Shown: positions 28,472 through 37,171 of the stretch, one piece after another
Layout: each line of letters opens with the position of its first letter
Numbering within the stretch: position 1 is the first letter of the stretch
Origin: Pedomonas mirosovicensis
GTDB taxonomy: Bacteria > Pseudomonadota > Alphaproteobacteria > Sphingomonadales > Sphingomonadaceae
Assembly (NCBI RefSeq): GCF_022569295.1
Contig: NZ_JAKFIA010000001.1
Location: forward strand, 2,433,001-2,497,000
DNA length: 64,000 nt
Reading direction: 5' to 3'
Position numbers and translations under genes: made by a program
The notes under the pieces: model-generated
Told to the model about the DNA's origin: nothing
The model's input: the letters and a program-made list of their open reading frames with translations, nothing else
Databases searched by the model: none

Positions 28472-29476
28472 TCAGGCGGACAGGCAGCGGATGAAGGTTT
28501 CCGTATCCACGTTGCCGCCGGAAAGGGTGAGCACGGCTGCCTTGTCCCTTACTTCCACCTTGCCCGCCAGTACTGCCGCCAGCGACACCGCCCCGCCCGG
28601 CTCCACCACCAGTTTCAGCTCGCGGAAGGCGAAGGCGACGGCCCTCATCACCTCCGCCTCGGTGACGAAGATGCCCCTCGCCCCGGCCGCTTTCAGAATG
28701 GGGAAGGTATAGGCGCCGATCATCGGCGTTTGCAGCGCGTCGCACAGGGTCGGCGCATAGCCCTCGATGGGCAGTCGCTCGCCAGCAAGCAGCGAGCGGC
28801 CGGCGTCATCGTAGTGCTCCGGCTCGACCAGCACCACGCGGATGCCCGGAAAGGCCTCCCGTAGCGCGAGCGTACAGCCGGAGGCGAGCCCGCCGCCGCC
28901 GCAGTTGGAGATGAACAGGTCGGGCGCGACGCCCAAACGCGCCAGGTCTTCCGCCGCCTCCAGCCCCGCCGTGCCCTGCCCCGCGATGATGGCAGGATCA
29001 TCGAACGAGGGCACCACCACCGCGCCGCGCTCTCCGGCGAGGCGGGCGGCGATCTCCTCTCGGCTTTCAGTGGCGCGATCGTAGAAGATCACCTCCGCGC
29101 CGTATCCCTTCGTGCGGGCCACCTTCAGCGCGGGCGCGTCCGACGGCATGACGATGGTCGCCGGCACGCCCAGCACCTGCGCCGCGCGGGCAACCCCTTG
29201 CGCGTGGTTGCCGGAAGAAAAGGCCACAACGCCGGCGCGCCTCTGCGAATCGTCCAGTTGCAACAGCCTGTTCGTGGCCCCGCGCAGCTTGAAGGAGCCG
29301 GTTTCCTGCAGCGTCTCGGCCTTCAGGAAAACACGCCCGCCCACGGCCTCGTTCAGGGCTGCGTTTTCCAGCAGCGGCGTGCGGACAACCCGCCCCCGGA
29401 GCCTCTCTGCGGCCAGCCGAACGTCGGCGATGGTCGGGATATCGCAAAATGCTTCGGCGCCAACAAAGCCGCTCAT
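28472..29476 (-). CDS. Threonine/serine dehydratase (PLP fold type II)
   Basis: The 334-residue enzyme belongs to the serine/threonine dehydratase and serine racemase family. The PLP lysine is K63 in ETGSFKLRGA. The asparagine loop is SSGNHAQGVA, the phosphate-binding loop is NCGGGGLASG, and the ending contains LSGGNVD. No C-terminal ACT regulatory domain is present, so it resembles the short catabolic type rather than biosynthetic IlvA. The start at 29476 has AGGAG upstream. It is divergent from the ornithine decarboxylase gene. Substrate (threonine, serine or hydroxyaspartate) cannot be told from sequence. Confidence 0.88.
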   Translation of the reverse strand: MSGFVGAEAFCDIPTIADVRLAAERLRGRVVRTPLLENAALNEAVGGRVFLKAETLQETGSFKLRGATNRLLQLDDSQRRAGVVAFSSGNHAQGVARAAQVLGVPATIVMPSDAPALKVARTKGYGAEVIFYDRATESREEIAARLAGERGAVVVPSFDDPAIIAGQGTAGLEAAEDLARLGVAPDLFISNCGGGGLASGCTLALREAFPGIRVVLVEPEHYDDAGRSLLAGERLPIEGYAPTLCDALQTPMIGAYTFPILKAAGARGIFVTEAEVMRAVAFAFRELKLVVEPGGAVSLAAVLAGKVEVRDKAAVLTLSGGNVDTETFIRCLSA

Positions 29477-29587
29477 GCGTTAAGCTCCTGTAAACAATGG
29501 GTAAACCCGGCGAAAGCCATGTGAATTTTTTGAGTCAAAAACTCTTTACAAGGGGGACCTTAGACCCTATTTGAACCCCCGCTGCCC

Positions 29588-29646
29588 CATGGGGACTTCC
29601 AACCGCAAGGCAGCATTGGTGTCAACAGCCTGTTGGAGGTCCCATG
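29588..29646 (+). promoter_or_regulatory. Leader hairpin that covers the ribosome-binding site of the decarboxylase gene
   Basis: GGGACTTCCAAC (29592-29603) pairs with GTTGGAGGTCCC (29632-29643) over twelve positions with a single G-T pair. With one bulged G the helix continues into CATG/CATG. The right arm contains GGAGG (29635-29639), the Shine-Dalgarno sequence of the ornithine decarboxylase start at 29649. This is the arrangement of a translation-controlling leader. An alphaproteobacterial speF leader RNA upstream of ornithine decarboxylase genes is known, and this may be a member. Confidence 0.6.
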
Positions 29647-29648
29647 AG

Positions 29649-30847
29649 ATGCGCAACGACCATAGCGCGCTGGGGGTAGCCACTACCCTTCGTCCGGTTT
29701 CTCCGGTCACCTGCATCCGTCCGCACGCCGCCGCCAAGGCTGCCCGCTTCTTTTCCGAGAAGTTTCCGGGCAAGGTCCTTTATGCGGTGAAGGCGAATCC
29801 GTCCCCGGAACTCATCGAGGTTCTGTGGGCGAACGGCGTCACGCACTTCGACGTTGCCTCGATCGCCGAGGTGCGCCGTGTGCGCGAGCTGCTGCCGAAC
29901 GCCACCCTGTGCTACATGCACCCGGTCAAGCCCATCGAGGCCATTGTCGAGGCGTATGAGAAGCACGGCGTTCGCACCTTCTCGCTCGACAGCCACGAGG
30001 AGCTGGAGAAGATCCTGGCGGCGACCAACAACGCCGAGGACCTGACCCTGTGCGTGCGTCTGCGGGTGTCCTCGGGCCACTCAAGCTGTCTCTCGCCTCC
30101 AAGTTCGGCGTGAGCGCGGACGAGGCCCCGTCGCTCCTGCTGGCGACCCGCCAGGCCGCCGACTCGCTCGGCGTGTGCTTCCACGTGGGCAGCCAGGCGA
30201 TGTCGCCGCAGGCCTACGCCGATGCGCTTGCCATCGCCAAGACCGCGATCGTCCAGGCGGGCGTGACCGTTGACGTGGTGGACGTGGGCGGGGGTTTCCC
30301 GTCGGTCTACCCCGGCATGGTGCCGCCGCCGCTCGAAGCCTACTTCGAGACGATCAAGGCCCAGTTCGAGGAACTGCCGATCTCCTACTCGGCGGAGCTG
30401 TGGTGCGAGCCGGGCCGGGCGCTGTGCGCGGAGTACTCGAGCGTGGTTGTGCGCGTGGAGAAGCGGACCGGCGACGTGCTGTTCATCAACGACGGCTCGT
30501 ACGGCTCGCTGTTCGATGCGGCGCACGTGAACTGGCGCTTTCCGGTTCGTCTGCTGCGGGACACCCCGTCGCAGACCAAGACCGCGGAGTTCAGCTTCTA
30601 CGGGCCGACGTGCGACGACATGGACTTCATGAAGGGTCCGTTTGAGCTGCCGGCGGATGTCCGCGCGGGCGACTATATCGAAATCGGCATGCTGGGCGCC
30701 TATGGCGCGGCCCTGCGGACCGACTTCAACGGCTTCCGGTCCGACAAGACCCAGGAAGTCCGCGATGCGCCGATGTACTCGCTCTACGGCAACGAAGCCG
30801 AGGATGAGGCGCAGCTGCCCCTGAATTTCGCGCGTTCCGCGGAATAA
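29649..30847 (+). pseudogene. Ornithine/diamine decarboxylase (PLP, alanine-racemase fold), single-base frameshift
   Basis: The enzyme decarboxylates ornithine to putrescine. The first part has LRPVSPVTCIRP, the PLP lysine K48 in FPGKVLYAVKANPSP, HFDVASIAEV and MHPVKP. The second part has LASKFGVS, CFHVGSQ, VDVVDVGGGFPS, EPGRALCAEYSS and the GPTCDDMD cysteine loop. The frame breaks at 30081-30083, where one base is missing; adding it gives HSKLSLASKFGV. The ATG at 29649 follows GGAGG by nine bases. The next gene is a deoxyhypusine-synthase homologue, so the pair makes putrescine and then a larger polyamine. Sequencing error is likely. Confidence 0.85.
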
Positions 30848-30887
30848 GGGCATCAACCTTCGCTCTAGACTGTTAGGGCATTCCAGT

Positions 30888-30926
30888 TTCCGGCGGCGGG
30901 CGTAGCCCGTCAAACCGCCGCCGGAA
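30888..30926 (+). terminator. Strong GC hairpin between the decarboxylase and the deoxyhypusine-synthase homologue
   Basis: TTCCGGCGGCGG (30888-30899) and CCGCCGCCGGAA (30915-30926) form a perfect twelve-pair stem with a fifteen-base loop. There is no T-run after it. It could reduce read-through, or protect the upstream message, between the two polyamine genes. Confidence 0.5.
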
Positions 30927-30997
30927 TTCCTTATCAGCCGTTAGGGGGCCGACGCGGCTCGCCCCCCGGCGCGTTGCTCAGGATGGAGACGCATTCC

Positions 30998-32053
30998 ATG
31001 ACTCAACCTCTCGCCAACGACCAGCGCAAGGCCGAGCTTCTGTCGAAGGAAGTGAAGCACATCGACATCAAGTCGTTCGATGCGCGTCCGATCATCGACC
31101 AGATGGCGAACATGTCCTTCACCTCGCGCGATCTGGCGCGGGCGACCCGCATCTACAACACGATGCTGGAAGACAAGGACTGCTCGATCTTCCTGGTGAT
31201 CGCCGGCTCCACCTCCGCCGGCGGCTGCATGGACCTCTATGCGGAACTGGTGAAGAACAACATGGTGGACGGCATCGTCGCCACCGGCGCATCGATCGTC
31301 GACATGGACTTCTTCGAGGGTCTGGGCCACAAGCACTATCAGGCGCTGGAAGTGCCCGACGACAACACCCTGCGTTCGCTCTACATCGACCGTATCTACG
31401 ATACCTACATCGATGAGGAGCAGCTGCAGGACTGCGATCACACCATCTTCAAAATCGCAGAGTCGCTGGAGCCGAAGGCCTACTCGTCGCGCGCCTTCAT
31501 CCGTGAGATGGGCCGTTACCTGTCCGAGCACGGCAAGAAGGAAAACTCGCTGGTCAAGCTGGCCTACGAGAACGACGTGCCCATCTTCTGCCCGGCGTTC
31601 GTCGACTCCTCGGCCGGTTTCGGCCTGGTGAAGCACCAGGTCGAGCGCGCCAAGGCGGGCAAGCCGTACATGGTGCTGGACGCCATTGCGGACTTCCGCG
31701 AACTGACCGACATCAAGATCAAGGCCGGCACCACCGGCCTCCTGATGATCGGCGGCGGCGTGCCGAAGAACTTCATTCAGGACACCGTGGTGTGCGCCGA
31801 AATCCTCGGCCATGAGGATGTGGACATGCACAAGTACGCGGTGCAGATCACCGTGGCCGACGTGCGCGACGGCGCCTGCTCGTCCTCGACCCTGAAGGAA
31901 GCCGCCAGCTGGGGCAAGGTGGACACCGCGCTGGAGCAGATGGTGTTCGCGGAAGCCGGTTCGGTGATGCCGCTGCTGGCATCGGACGCCTACCACCGCG
32001 GCGCGTGGAAGACCCGCGCCAAGCGCGCCTGGGGCAAGCTGTTCGACAAGTAA
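30998..32053 (+). CDS. Deoxyhypusine-synthase-family polyamine synthase (homospermidine-type)
   Basis: The 351-residue protein is a bacterial homologue of deoxyhypusine synthase. It keeps the NAD-binding motifs (IAGSTSAGG, VATGAS, GLLMIGGGVPKNF) and the lysine that holds the aminobutyl group, K307 in ASWGKV. Bacteria have no eIF5A, and related proteins make homospermidine or a diguanidino-azanonane from putrescine or agmatine. The adjacent ornithine decarboxylase points to putrescine and thus homospermidine, a polyamine common in alphaproteobacteria. The ATG at 30998 follows GGAG by ten bases; an ATG at 30983 is possible. A strong terminator follows. Confidence 0.88.
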   Translation: MTQPLANDQRKAELLSKEVKHIDIKSFDARPIIDQMANMSFTSRDLARATRIYNTMLEDKDCSIFLVIAGSTSAGGCMDLYAELVKNNMVDGIVATGASIVDMDFFEGLGHKHYQALEVPDDNTLRSLYIDRIYDTYIDEEQLQDCDHTIFKIAESLEPKAYSSRAFIREMGRYLSEHGKKENSLVKLAYENDVPIFCPAFVDSSAGFGLVKHQVERAKAGKPYMVLDAIADFRELTDIKIKAGTTGLLMIGGGVPKNFIQDTVVCAEILGHEDVDMHKYAVQITVADVRDGACSSSTLKEAASWGKVDTALEQMVFAEAGSVMPLLASDAYHRGAWKTRAKRAWGKLFDK

Positions 32054-32100
32054 GAACGGAATTCGGAACCGCGCAGAGATGCGTGGCCCGGTCCTGCAAG

Positions 32101-32134
32101 GCGGGGCGCTGGAAACAGCGCCCCGCTTTGTTTT
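32101..32134 (+). terminator. Rho-independent terminator after the deoxyhypusine-synthase homologue
   Basis: GCGGGGCGCTG and CAGCGCCCCGC form an eleven-pair stem with a GAAA loop, followed by TTTGTTTT. It ends the polyamine module. Confidence 0.95.
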
Positions 32135-32256
32135 GGGGGTGGGCCGTTGCCGCGTTTTAGCCATGCTGGTACATCTTCGTAACAAAGATCATAGGCGCTG
32201 CATCAGCCAGCAACCGATGACTCTACCTCCAGACACGCGGATCAGGAGCGTTTTCC

Positions 32257-33777
32257 ATGAAGAAGCTCGCGGGCGCTGCCGCGCTTGCCCTCGCCTGTAG
32301 CCTGCCCCTCGCCTCAGCGCAGACCCACGCCGCCCCTGAAACCCTCCAGACGGAGATAGAGCGGGTGGAACGGGCAAGACAGCTCTCCAGGCAGGCCTTC
32401 GAGCTTACGGAAGCGCAGAAGCTTGAAGAGGCGCTACCGCTGCTCGATGAGGCCCTGCGCCTCGTTCCCCTGCCCGGCGAACCCCGTGGGCGTATCCAGA
32501 TGCAGCGAGGCTGGCTTCTGACACAGCTCAAGCGGCCGCAGGAAGCCCTTCCCGCCCTTGAGCAGGCCTCGGCGATGCTGCCGAACGAGCCGCAGGCTTA
32601 CATCTATTGGGCAGAGGCGCAGTGGGCCGCCGGCCAGACCGTCGCCGCCAGCCAGAACATCACCTATGTCGCCCGCCATTACCCTGAGCGCCTGCGGCAG
32701 ATGGACAAGCGCGCGGTCATCGGCCTGCTTGATGCCCTGAAGCGGGGGAACCACACGGAAGCGCGGTTCGGGCTGGTCCTCACCCTCGTCTGGCAGGGCT
32801 ATGACGGCGGGTCGGCAACCGGCGAGATGGACTGGCTGAGGATGGAAGCTGCGACCGGGTTGCTGCAACGCAACCGTCCTGAAGAAGCCGCTGATGTGGC
32901 GAGCGCCGTGACGGACAACTACGCCATGCTCGAAATGCTGGTCAGCCGGCAGTTCGAGTCCATATGGCCCCGGCTGGAGGAAAAAGCCGGGCCGGACATG
33001 GCCAGGCACTTGGCGGCAAACCTGACGGCGGCAAGCGAAGCGTTCAAACAGGAGCCCGGCAACCTCAAGCAGCGCCTCCGCTACATGAACGCCTTGCGCG
33101 CCCTCGGCCGGTACGAAGAAGCCATTGCTGCCGCCGAGCCCGTGACGGGCGACCTGCAGGCCATGGCGGCAGCGGGCGACGACGGGCTCTTCCTCGTGAA
33201 CGATCAGGCCTACGCCCTGCTCGCCGCCGGTCGCGGCGAGGAAGCGGACCAGCTACTGGAGAAGCTGCTGGCCCTTGATATCGACAAATACCCGACGCTG
33301 ACCAACATGGCGATCAACCGGTCGGAAATCCTGCTGCGGCTGGGCCGGTACGAAGACGCCCTGCGGACGGCGGACTGGGCCGAGGAGCACACGGGCAAAT
33401 GGATGAATGCCTACGGGCGGATGTGGAACTGGTCGAACCGCACCTGCGCGCTGAAGATGCTCGGCCGTCAGGCGGAGGCTGAAGCAACGCTGCGGCAGAT
33501 GGCGGAGCAGAAGGCCGAAAACTATGCCGCCCACCTCGTCGCCCTTCTGTGCCATGATCGCCTGGACGATGTTGAAGCCGTCGTTCTCAAGCAACTCGCC
33601 GACGAGGAGAAGCGCGGCGACATGCTGATCCAGCTTCAGGATTTCCAGGGCCAACGAAACACGCCGCTCGACACGGCAATCAACGAAAAGCTGAATCGCG
33701 TCTTACAGCGTCCGGCGGTGCAGCAGGCGGTCCAGGCCGCCGGGCGGCTTCTCACCATCGCAGGACCACTGATTTAA
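32257..33777 (+). CDS. Exported TPR-repeat protein
   Basis: A 506-residue protein with a signal peptide (MKKLAGAAALALACSLPLAS) and tetratricopeptide-like helical pairs across most of its length. Clear examples are AFELTEAQKLEEALPLLDEA near 47-66, RPQEALPALEQASAMLPNEP, LGRYEEAIAAAEPV and LGRYEDALRTADWAEE. TPR arrays bind peptides or partner proteins. It probably lies in the periplasm. AGGAG precedes the ATG. No enzymatic domain is visible and the partner is unknown. Confidence 0.8.
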   Translation: MKKLAGAAALALACSLPLASAQTHAAPETLQTEIERVERARQLSRQAFELTEAQKLEEALPLLDEALRLVPLPGEPRGRIQMQRGWLLTQLKRPQEALPALEQASAMLPNEPQAYIYWAEAQWAAGQTVAASQNITYVARHYPERLRQMDKRAVIGLLDALKRGNHTEARFGLVLTLVWQGYDGGSATGEMDWLRMEAATGLLQRNRPEEAADVASAVTDNYAMLEMLVSRQFESIWPRLEEKAGPDMARHLAANLTAASEAFKQEPGNLKQRLRYMNALRALGRYEEAIAAAEPVTGDLQAMAAAGDDGLFLVNDQAYALLAAGRGEEADQLLEKLLALDIDKYPTLTNMAINRSEILLRLGRYEDALRTADWAEEHTGKWMNAYGRMWNWSNRTCALKMLGRQAEAEATLRQMAEQKAENYAAHLVALLCHDRLDDVEAVVLKQLADEEKRGDMLIQLQDFQGQRNTPLDTAINEKLNRVLQRPAVQQAVQAAGRLLTIAGPLI

Positions 33778-33788
33778 AACTGCCGAGG

Positions 33789-34304
33789 CTAGTCCCTCAC
33801 GACCAGCCAGACGGCAACGAGAATCACCAGAACGGCAAGGATGACGAGGGTGCGGGAGGTGCCATGTCCTGCCGCTTCCGGCTGGCCCGCCCCCATGCCG
33901 AGATCGCCCGGAGGAGACACCAGGCCGGCGCCTTCCTCCACCGGGGAAAGCCCCGCGTCACCCTGCGTGGTGACGGTAGGGTCCGGGCGCAGCACGGCCT
34001 CCTGCTCCGCCGGCGACATCAGGGGGCAGTTGAGCGCAACGTGGCGGCTCAATTCCTCAAGGTTTGGGTCGTTAAGGTTGATGGGCGCGTGCACCTCGCT
34101 GTCATCCAGCGGCGGGCGGCGGCCCAGGGTATCGAGGGCAGCGAAGTAAATTTCATCCAGTTCCGGCAGGCTGAGCCCCGCTTCGCTCACCAGCCGCGTG
34201 GCGGGGGTTAGCGGCTCAAGATGGGGGTGCTCCTCGGTCAGCAGGCGTCGCAGCACGGTCTCGGCTTCCTGAAGCCTGGCCTGTTCGGCAGACAGATCCG
34301 CCAT
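33789..34304 (-). CDS. Uncharacterised protein with C-terminal membrane anchor
   Basis: This 171-residue protein has no signal peptide. Residues 1-40 are helical and charged (MADLSAEQARLQEAETVLRR); the middle is acidic and Pro rich. The C-terminus holds one hydrophobic helix (TLVILAVLVILVAVWLVV) ending in RD, the layout of a tail-anchored membrane protein. The ATG at 34304 is used because the upstream extension to 34346 is Arg/Gly rich and unlike the rest. I do not recognise the family. It converges on the TPR gene with eleven bases between the stops. Confidence 0.6.
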   Translation of the reverse strand: MADLSAEQARLQEAETVLRRLLTEEHPHLEPLTPATRLVSEAGLSLPELDEIYFAALDTLGRRPPLDDSEVHAPINLNDPNLEELSRHVALNCPLMSPAEQEAVLRPDPTVTTQGDAGLSPVEEGAGLVSPPGDLGMGAGQPEAAGHGTSRTLVILAVLVILVAVWLVVRD

Positions 34305-34390
34305 GCGTCTTCCCCCTCTCCTGCCGAATGGGGCATTTCTTAACACAGGGCGCCTGATCGGCCAATGCGACCAAAGCCTAATCCCGGCCG

Positions 34391-35122
34391 CTATTTGCGG
34401 GCGAGGATGTAGTAGACGTAGCTGAATTCCTCGCCGGTATTACGAAAGAGGGCGATCTCCTTGGCAAGAGCGCGGACAAAGTCCGCATCCAGCGCCTCGC
34501 CACGCGTGGCAAGGTCCGCCAGCCCGGCCTCCAGACTGTCCGCATAGGCCGCCCAGCAGGCGGACGGCAGGGTGTGGGTGGCGAGCAGTTCATAGCCCGC
34601 GCCTTCCGCCCGCTCAATGTTCTCCAGCACCGTCCGCATGGCGGGGTAGGCCGCATACCAGAAGGTCTTCGCCGCAAGGCCGGGGTTCGGCACCAGCCAG
34701 GAGCATTCCGAGACCACGGCAAAGCCTGTGGGCTTCAGCAGCTCGCGCCAGTGCGCCAGCGCCGCATCGAAGCCGAGGATATAAGCCGCGCCCTCGCACC
34801 ACAGCAGGTCGAGCGAGCGTGCCGGGACAGGCGGCGATGCCATGTCGCCCACCACCGCTTCCACCTTGTCGGCCAGGCCGCGCGCGGCGGCCTCCGCCTG
34901 CAATCGCTCCAGAAACTCCGGCGCCTGGTCGAGCGCGAGGATGGGCGCTTGCAACCGTTCCGCCAGCGCCAGCGTTGCCCCGCCGGTGCCGCAGGCAAGA
35001 TCCGCCACGCGGGCGTCGGGCGGCAACTCCGGCAGGTGCCCGAGCGCCGTCAGCGTTTGCGCCGCGCTGCCGGGCGACTGGCGCGGCAGCCGGGCGAAAA
35101 AGGCAAGGATGCTGGCGTCCAT
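34391..35122 (-). CDS. Class I SAM-dependent methyltransferase
   Basis: The 243-residue protein has the Rossmann methyltransferase motifs: VADLACGTGGATLALAE (SAM-binding motif I, about residues 40-56), ILALDQAPEFLERL (motif II), VGDMASPPVPARSLDLLWCE (motif IV region) and LLKPTGFAVVSE (post-motif). It resembles ubiquinone/menaquinone-type small-molecule methyltransferases, but the substrate is unknown. The ATG at 35122 is preferred over an adjoining GTG. A GC hairpin lies about 40 bases upstream. Confidence 0.85.
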   Translation of the reverse strand: MDASILAFFARLPRQSPGSAAQTLTALGHLPELPPDARVADLACGTGGATLALAERLQAPILALDQAPEFLERLQAEAAARGLADKVEAVVGDMASPPVPARSLDLLWCEGAAYILGFDAALAHWRELLKPTGFAVVSECSWLVPNPGLAAKTFWYAAYPAMRTVLENIERAEGAGYELLATHTLPSACWAAYADSLEAGLADLATRGEALDADFVRALAKEIALFRNTGEEFSYVYYILARK

Positions 35123-35160
35123 CACGGCTTGCTCCTACTCCTCCTGTGCTTTCTTTCATT

Positions 35161-35181
35161 GCAGGGGCGGCCAGCCCCTGC
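35161..35181. repeat. Palindromic GC element upstream of the methyltransferase gene
   Basis: GCAGGGGC and GCCCCTGC form an eight-pair stem with a five-base loop, flanked by CTTTCTTTCATT on the left and ACCCTGTTCTTTTT on the right. It shares the GCAGRGG...CCYCTGCACYCC layout with the element at 51726-51773, so it may belong to a dispersed REP-like family. No plus-strand gene ends here, so it is not an obvious terminator. Confidence 0.45.
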
Positions 35182-35355
35182 ACCCTGTTCTTTTTGATCG
35201 GGCCGCGCATGGCGAAATCGTTGCCCCCGCTTGAGAGGCGCGAAGGGATTGTACCGGGCGCGTCCCATGAAAACGAATGGGAGTGGCAGGGGGTTATAGC
35301 CCCCTTGCATTCTTAATATTTGTGCGCCCTTGCACACGGGGTTGGAAAATCCAAC

Positions 35356-36018
35356 CTAATGACTGACGGCCCCTTGCGCGGCTTGCCGCAGGATCGCCTT
35401 CACGTATCCCAGCAGTTGGCCCGTCTCTTCCTGGGACAGACGACCAGCAATGCGGCCGAAGGCCATGCCGTCCAGCAGGCAGTGGGCGATGCTGCCGGCC
35501 TGGGCCATGGCGGGGGCGCCCTCGTCCCAGCCGAAGCTGGCGCGGGCGATGTCCTGCCAGGCGCGAATGAACGCCCGGTGACTGGAGCCCAGAGCCTCCG
35601 CCAGTTCGGGCTCGCAGCGCGAGGCCAGCACCAGTTCCTGATAGGCGCGGAAATCCCGCTCCCCCATGCGCGCCCAGCGGGTTTCGATCATGTGGTCGAA
35701 CAGGTCCCGGTCCGCCGGGCGGCTGGCCAGATCATCACGAAAATTCTCCAGCTGCCGCTGGTGCAAAAAATCGACGGTCGCCTTCAGGAGATCGAGCCGC
35801 GTCGGAAAATGATATTGCATGCCCCCGCGCGACAAGCCGCCCTTTTCAGCGATGGTCGCCAGCGACACCTCGGAATAGGGCCTCTCCGCCAGACATTGGA
35901 TGGTGGTCTCCAGCGCCAGGGTTCGCATGGCTGCGCTTTTTGAAATCTGCCTGGGAGACTGCCCGCAGCGCCGATGGCGCAGCCCCCTGGCAGCCGGTTC
36001 CCCGACTTCCCCCCTCAT
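35356..36018 (-). CDS. TetR/AcrR-family transcriptional regulator
   Basis: The 220-residue protein has the N-terminal TetR helix-turn-helix, with TTIQCLAERPYSEVSLATIA, EKGGLSRGGMQYHFPTRLDL, and a ligand-binding C-terminal domain with no recognisable signature. The exact start is unclear; the ATG at 36018 follows a GTG at 36021, and the first 30 residues are basic. Downstream of TetR-type family practice, the upstream A+T-rich stretch at 36030-36070 is a likely operator region. The regulated gene is not evident from the neighbours. Confidence 0.85.
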   Translation of the reverse strand: MRGEVGEPAARGLRHRRCGQSPRQISKSAAMRTLALETTIQCLAERPYSEVSLATIAEKGGLSRGGMQYHFPTRLDLLKATVDFLHQRQLENFRDDLASRPADRDLFDHMIETRWARMGERDFRAYQELVLASRCEPELAEALGSSHRAFIRAWQDIARASFGWDEGAPAMAQAGSIAHCLLDGMAFGRIAGRLSQEETGQLLGYVKAILRQAAQGAVSH

Positions 36019-36181
36019 CACAATGCAACTCCCCCGTTATTTTGTTTTGTTAGTTCGTTATTTATGCCGAATTGTCCGCACGCATCAACCAAGGCTGATG
36101 CGAAAACCCGCGCGCAATGCCGGCGCAAGCCAGATCATCCAAAGAGAGGGATGGGATGGAAAAGTAGAAAAGGCGAGGCAG

Positions 36182-36484
36182 TCAGGACAGGCGGGGCCAG
36201 CGGTCGGCCACCAGATCATCGCGCCGGGCGCGCAGCATGGCTTCCAGCCGTTCGGGGCGCAGCGCCGGGCTGTTGTGGGAAGCGCAGTGGATAATCGACA
36301 TCCAGGACCCCTGCTGCGCCTGAGGATCAACGCCGAGGTTTTCCAGAACCCGCGCCCGGTCGCGAGCCGTGCTTCCCCGGGGACCGCGCGCACGCTTGGC
36401 AGCCTTGTGGGCGGAAGGGCGCAAAAATGCCTTCGAGCCATTCGCGACGAGGGTTGATACCGACGAACATAAATTCAGCCACAT
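36182..36484 (-). CDS. Hypothetical 100-residue protein (low confidence)
   Basis: An open frame of 100 codons from ATG 36484, with AGGGG a few bases upstream. The last 60 residues use the high-GC third-position codons of the surrounding genes and look like a real protein (ARDRARVLENLGVDPQAQQ, RPERLEAMLRARRDDLVADR). The first 35 residues are less convincing, and a shifted frame covers the same start region. I do not recognise a family. It lies upstream of the tetR-type gene on the same strand. Confidence 0.35.
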   Translation of the reverse strand: MWLNLCSSVSTLVANGSKAFLRPSAHKAAKRARGPRGSTARDRARVLENLGVDPQAQQGSWMSIIHCASHNSPALRPERLEAMLRARRDDLVADRWPRLS

Positions 36485-36683
36485 AGGGTATCCCCTGAGG
36501 TGGAAAGAAAAAATGCCAACGCGACAACAGTTGGCCCGCCCCTTTCAGAACGGGTTAAATCAATGAGTAGCTAAACGAACCTGAACGCTGGATGTATCCC
36601 GCGGAACGCCCAAAAAACTTCGCGATAGTTCCGGCAATCATTTGCTATGGCCAATATTTTCACCAAGCATATTTTTCGCCTGT

Positions 36684-36728
36684 CCTGAAAATACGCAGGA
36701 GAAAAATAATTTCTTTTCTGTTTTCAGG
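36684..36728. repeat. AT-rich imperfect hairpin
   Basis: CCTGAAAA (36684-36691) and TTTTCAGG (36721-36728) are perfect inverted arms. The inner part (CAGGAGAAAAAT against ATTTCTTTTCTG) also pairs partly. It lies in an AT-rich island (about 36590-36740) that contrasts with the GC-rich surroundings and separates two small minus-strand hypothetical genes. Confidence 0.45.
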
Positions 36729-36752
36729 TTGTTGCCGAAAAATAGAGCGCCA

Positions 36753-37124
36753 TCAGGGCTGCGGCCGGCTGGTAATGATGCGGAACGGCAGCGCCTCGCC
36801 GGTCGTGTGATCCTTGATGGTCACATATTCCCCAGTCGTCAGCTTGTGAAATTCAAGCCCGGCAATGGGTTCGTCGTCATCGTCACCGGCTGTGTAGGAA
36901 AAGCCCCAGGAACGATCCTTCATGCGGGTGAGCCAGCCGTGGCAGTCCTCTTCGCCTGCCTTGTAGCGGGTGACGGTGGCGCGGCGCGGGTCGGCCCCCA
37001 TGGCTTCCTCGTCAAGGCTGCCATCCTCCGTCAGGGCAACATGAACGATATAGGCGTAGGAGGGGTCGCCCTCGGGTTGATCGCCGGTGCGCGCCTTTTC
37101 CAGCCGTAACATCGTCCATGTCAT
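36753..37124 (-). CDS. Conserved hypothetical protein
   Basis: A 123-residue soluble protein with no signal peptide or membrane segment. The N-terminus MTWTMLRLEKARTGDQPEGD is followed by a beta-rich domain: YAYIVHVALTEDG, DPRRATVTRYKAGEEDCHGW, SWGFSYTAGDDDDEPI, and LTTGEYVTIKDHTTGE followed by ALPFRI. Similar proteins of this pattern occur in alphaproteobacteria without assigned function. It lies just downstream of the rlmD-like gene on the same strand with a 47-base gap, so the two may share a transcript. Confidence 0.7.
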   Translation of the reverse strand: MTWTMLRLEKARTGDQPEGDPSYAYIVHVALTEDGSLDEEAMGADPRRATVTRYKAGEEDCHGWLTRMKDRSWGFSYTAGDDDDEPIAGLEFHKLTTGEYVTIKDHTTGEALPFRIITSRPQP

Positions 37125-37171
37125 TGCGCTTTACCCCTTGTCTCTCGGGGCCGAAGCGCCATGCCTGTCGA

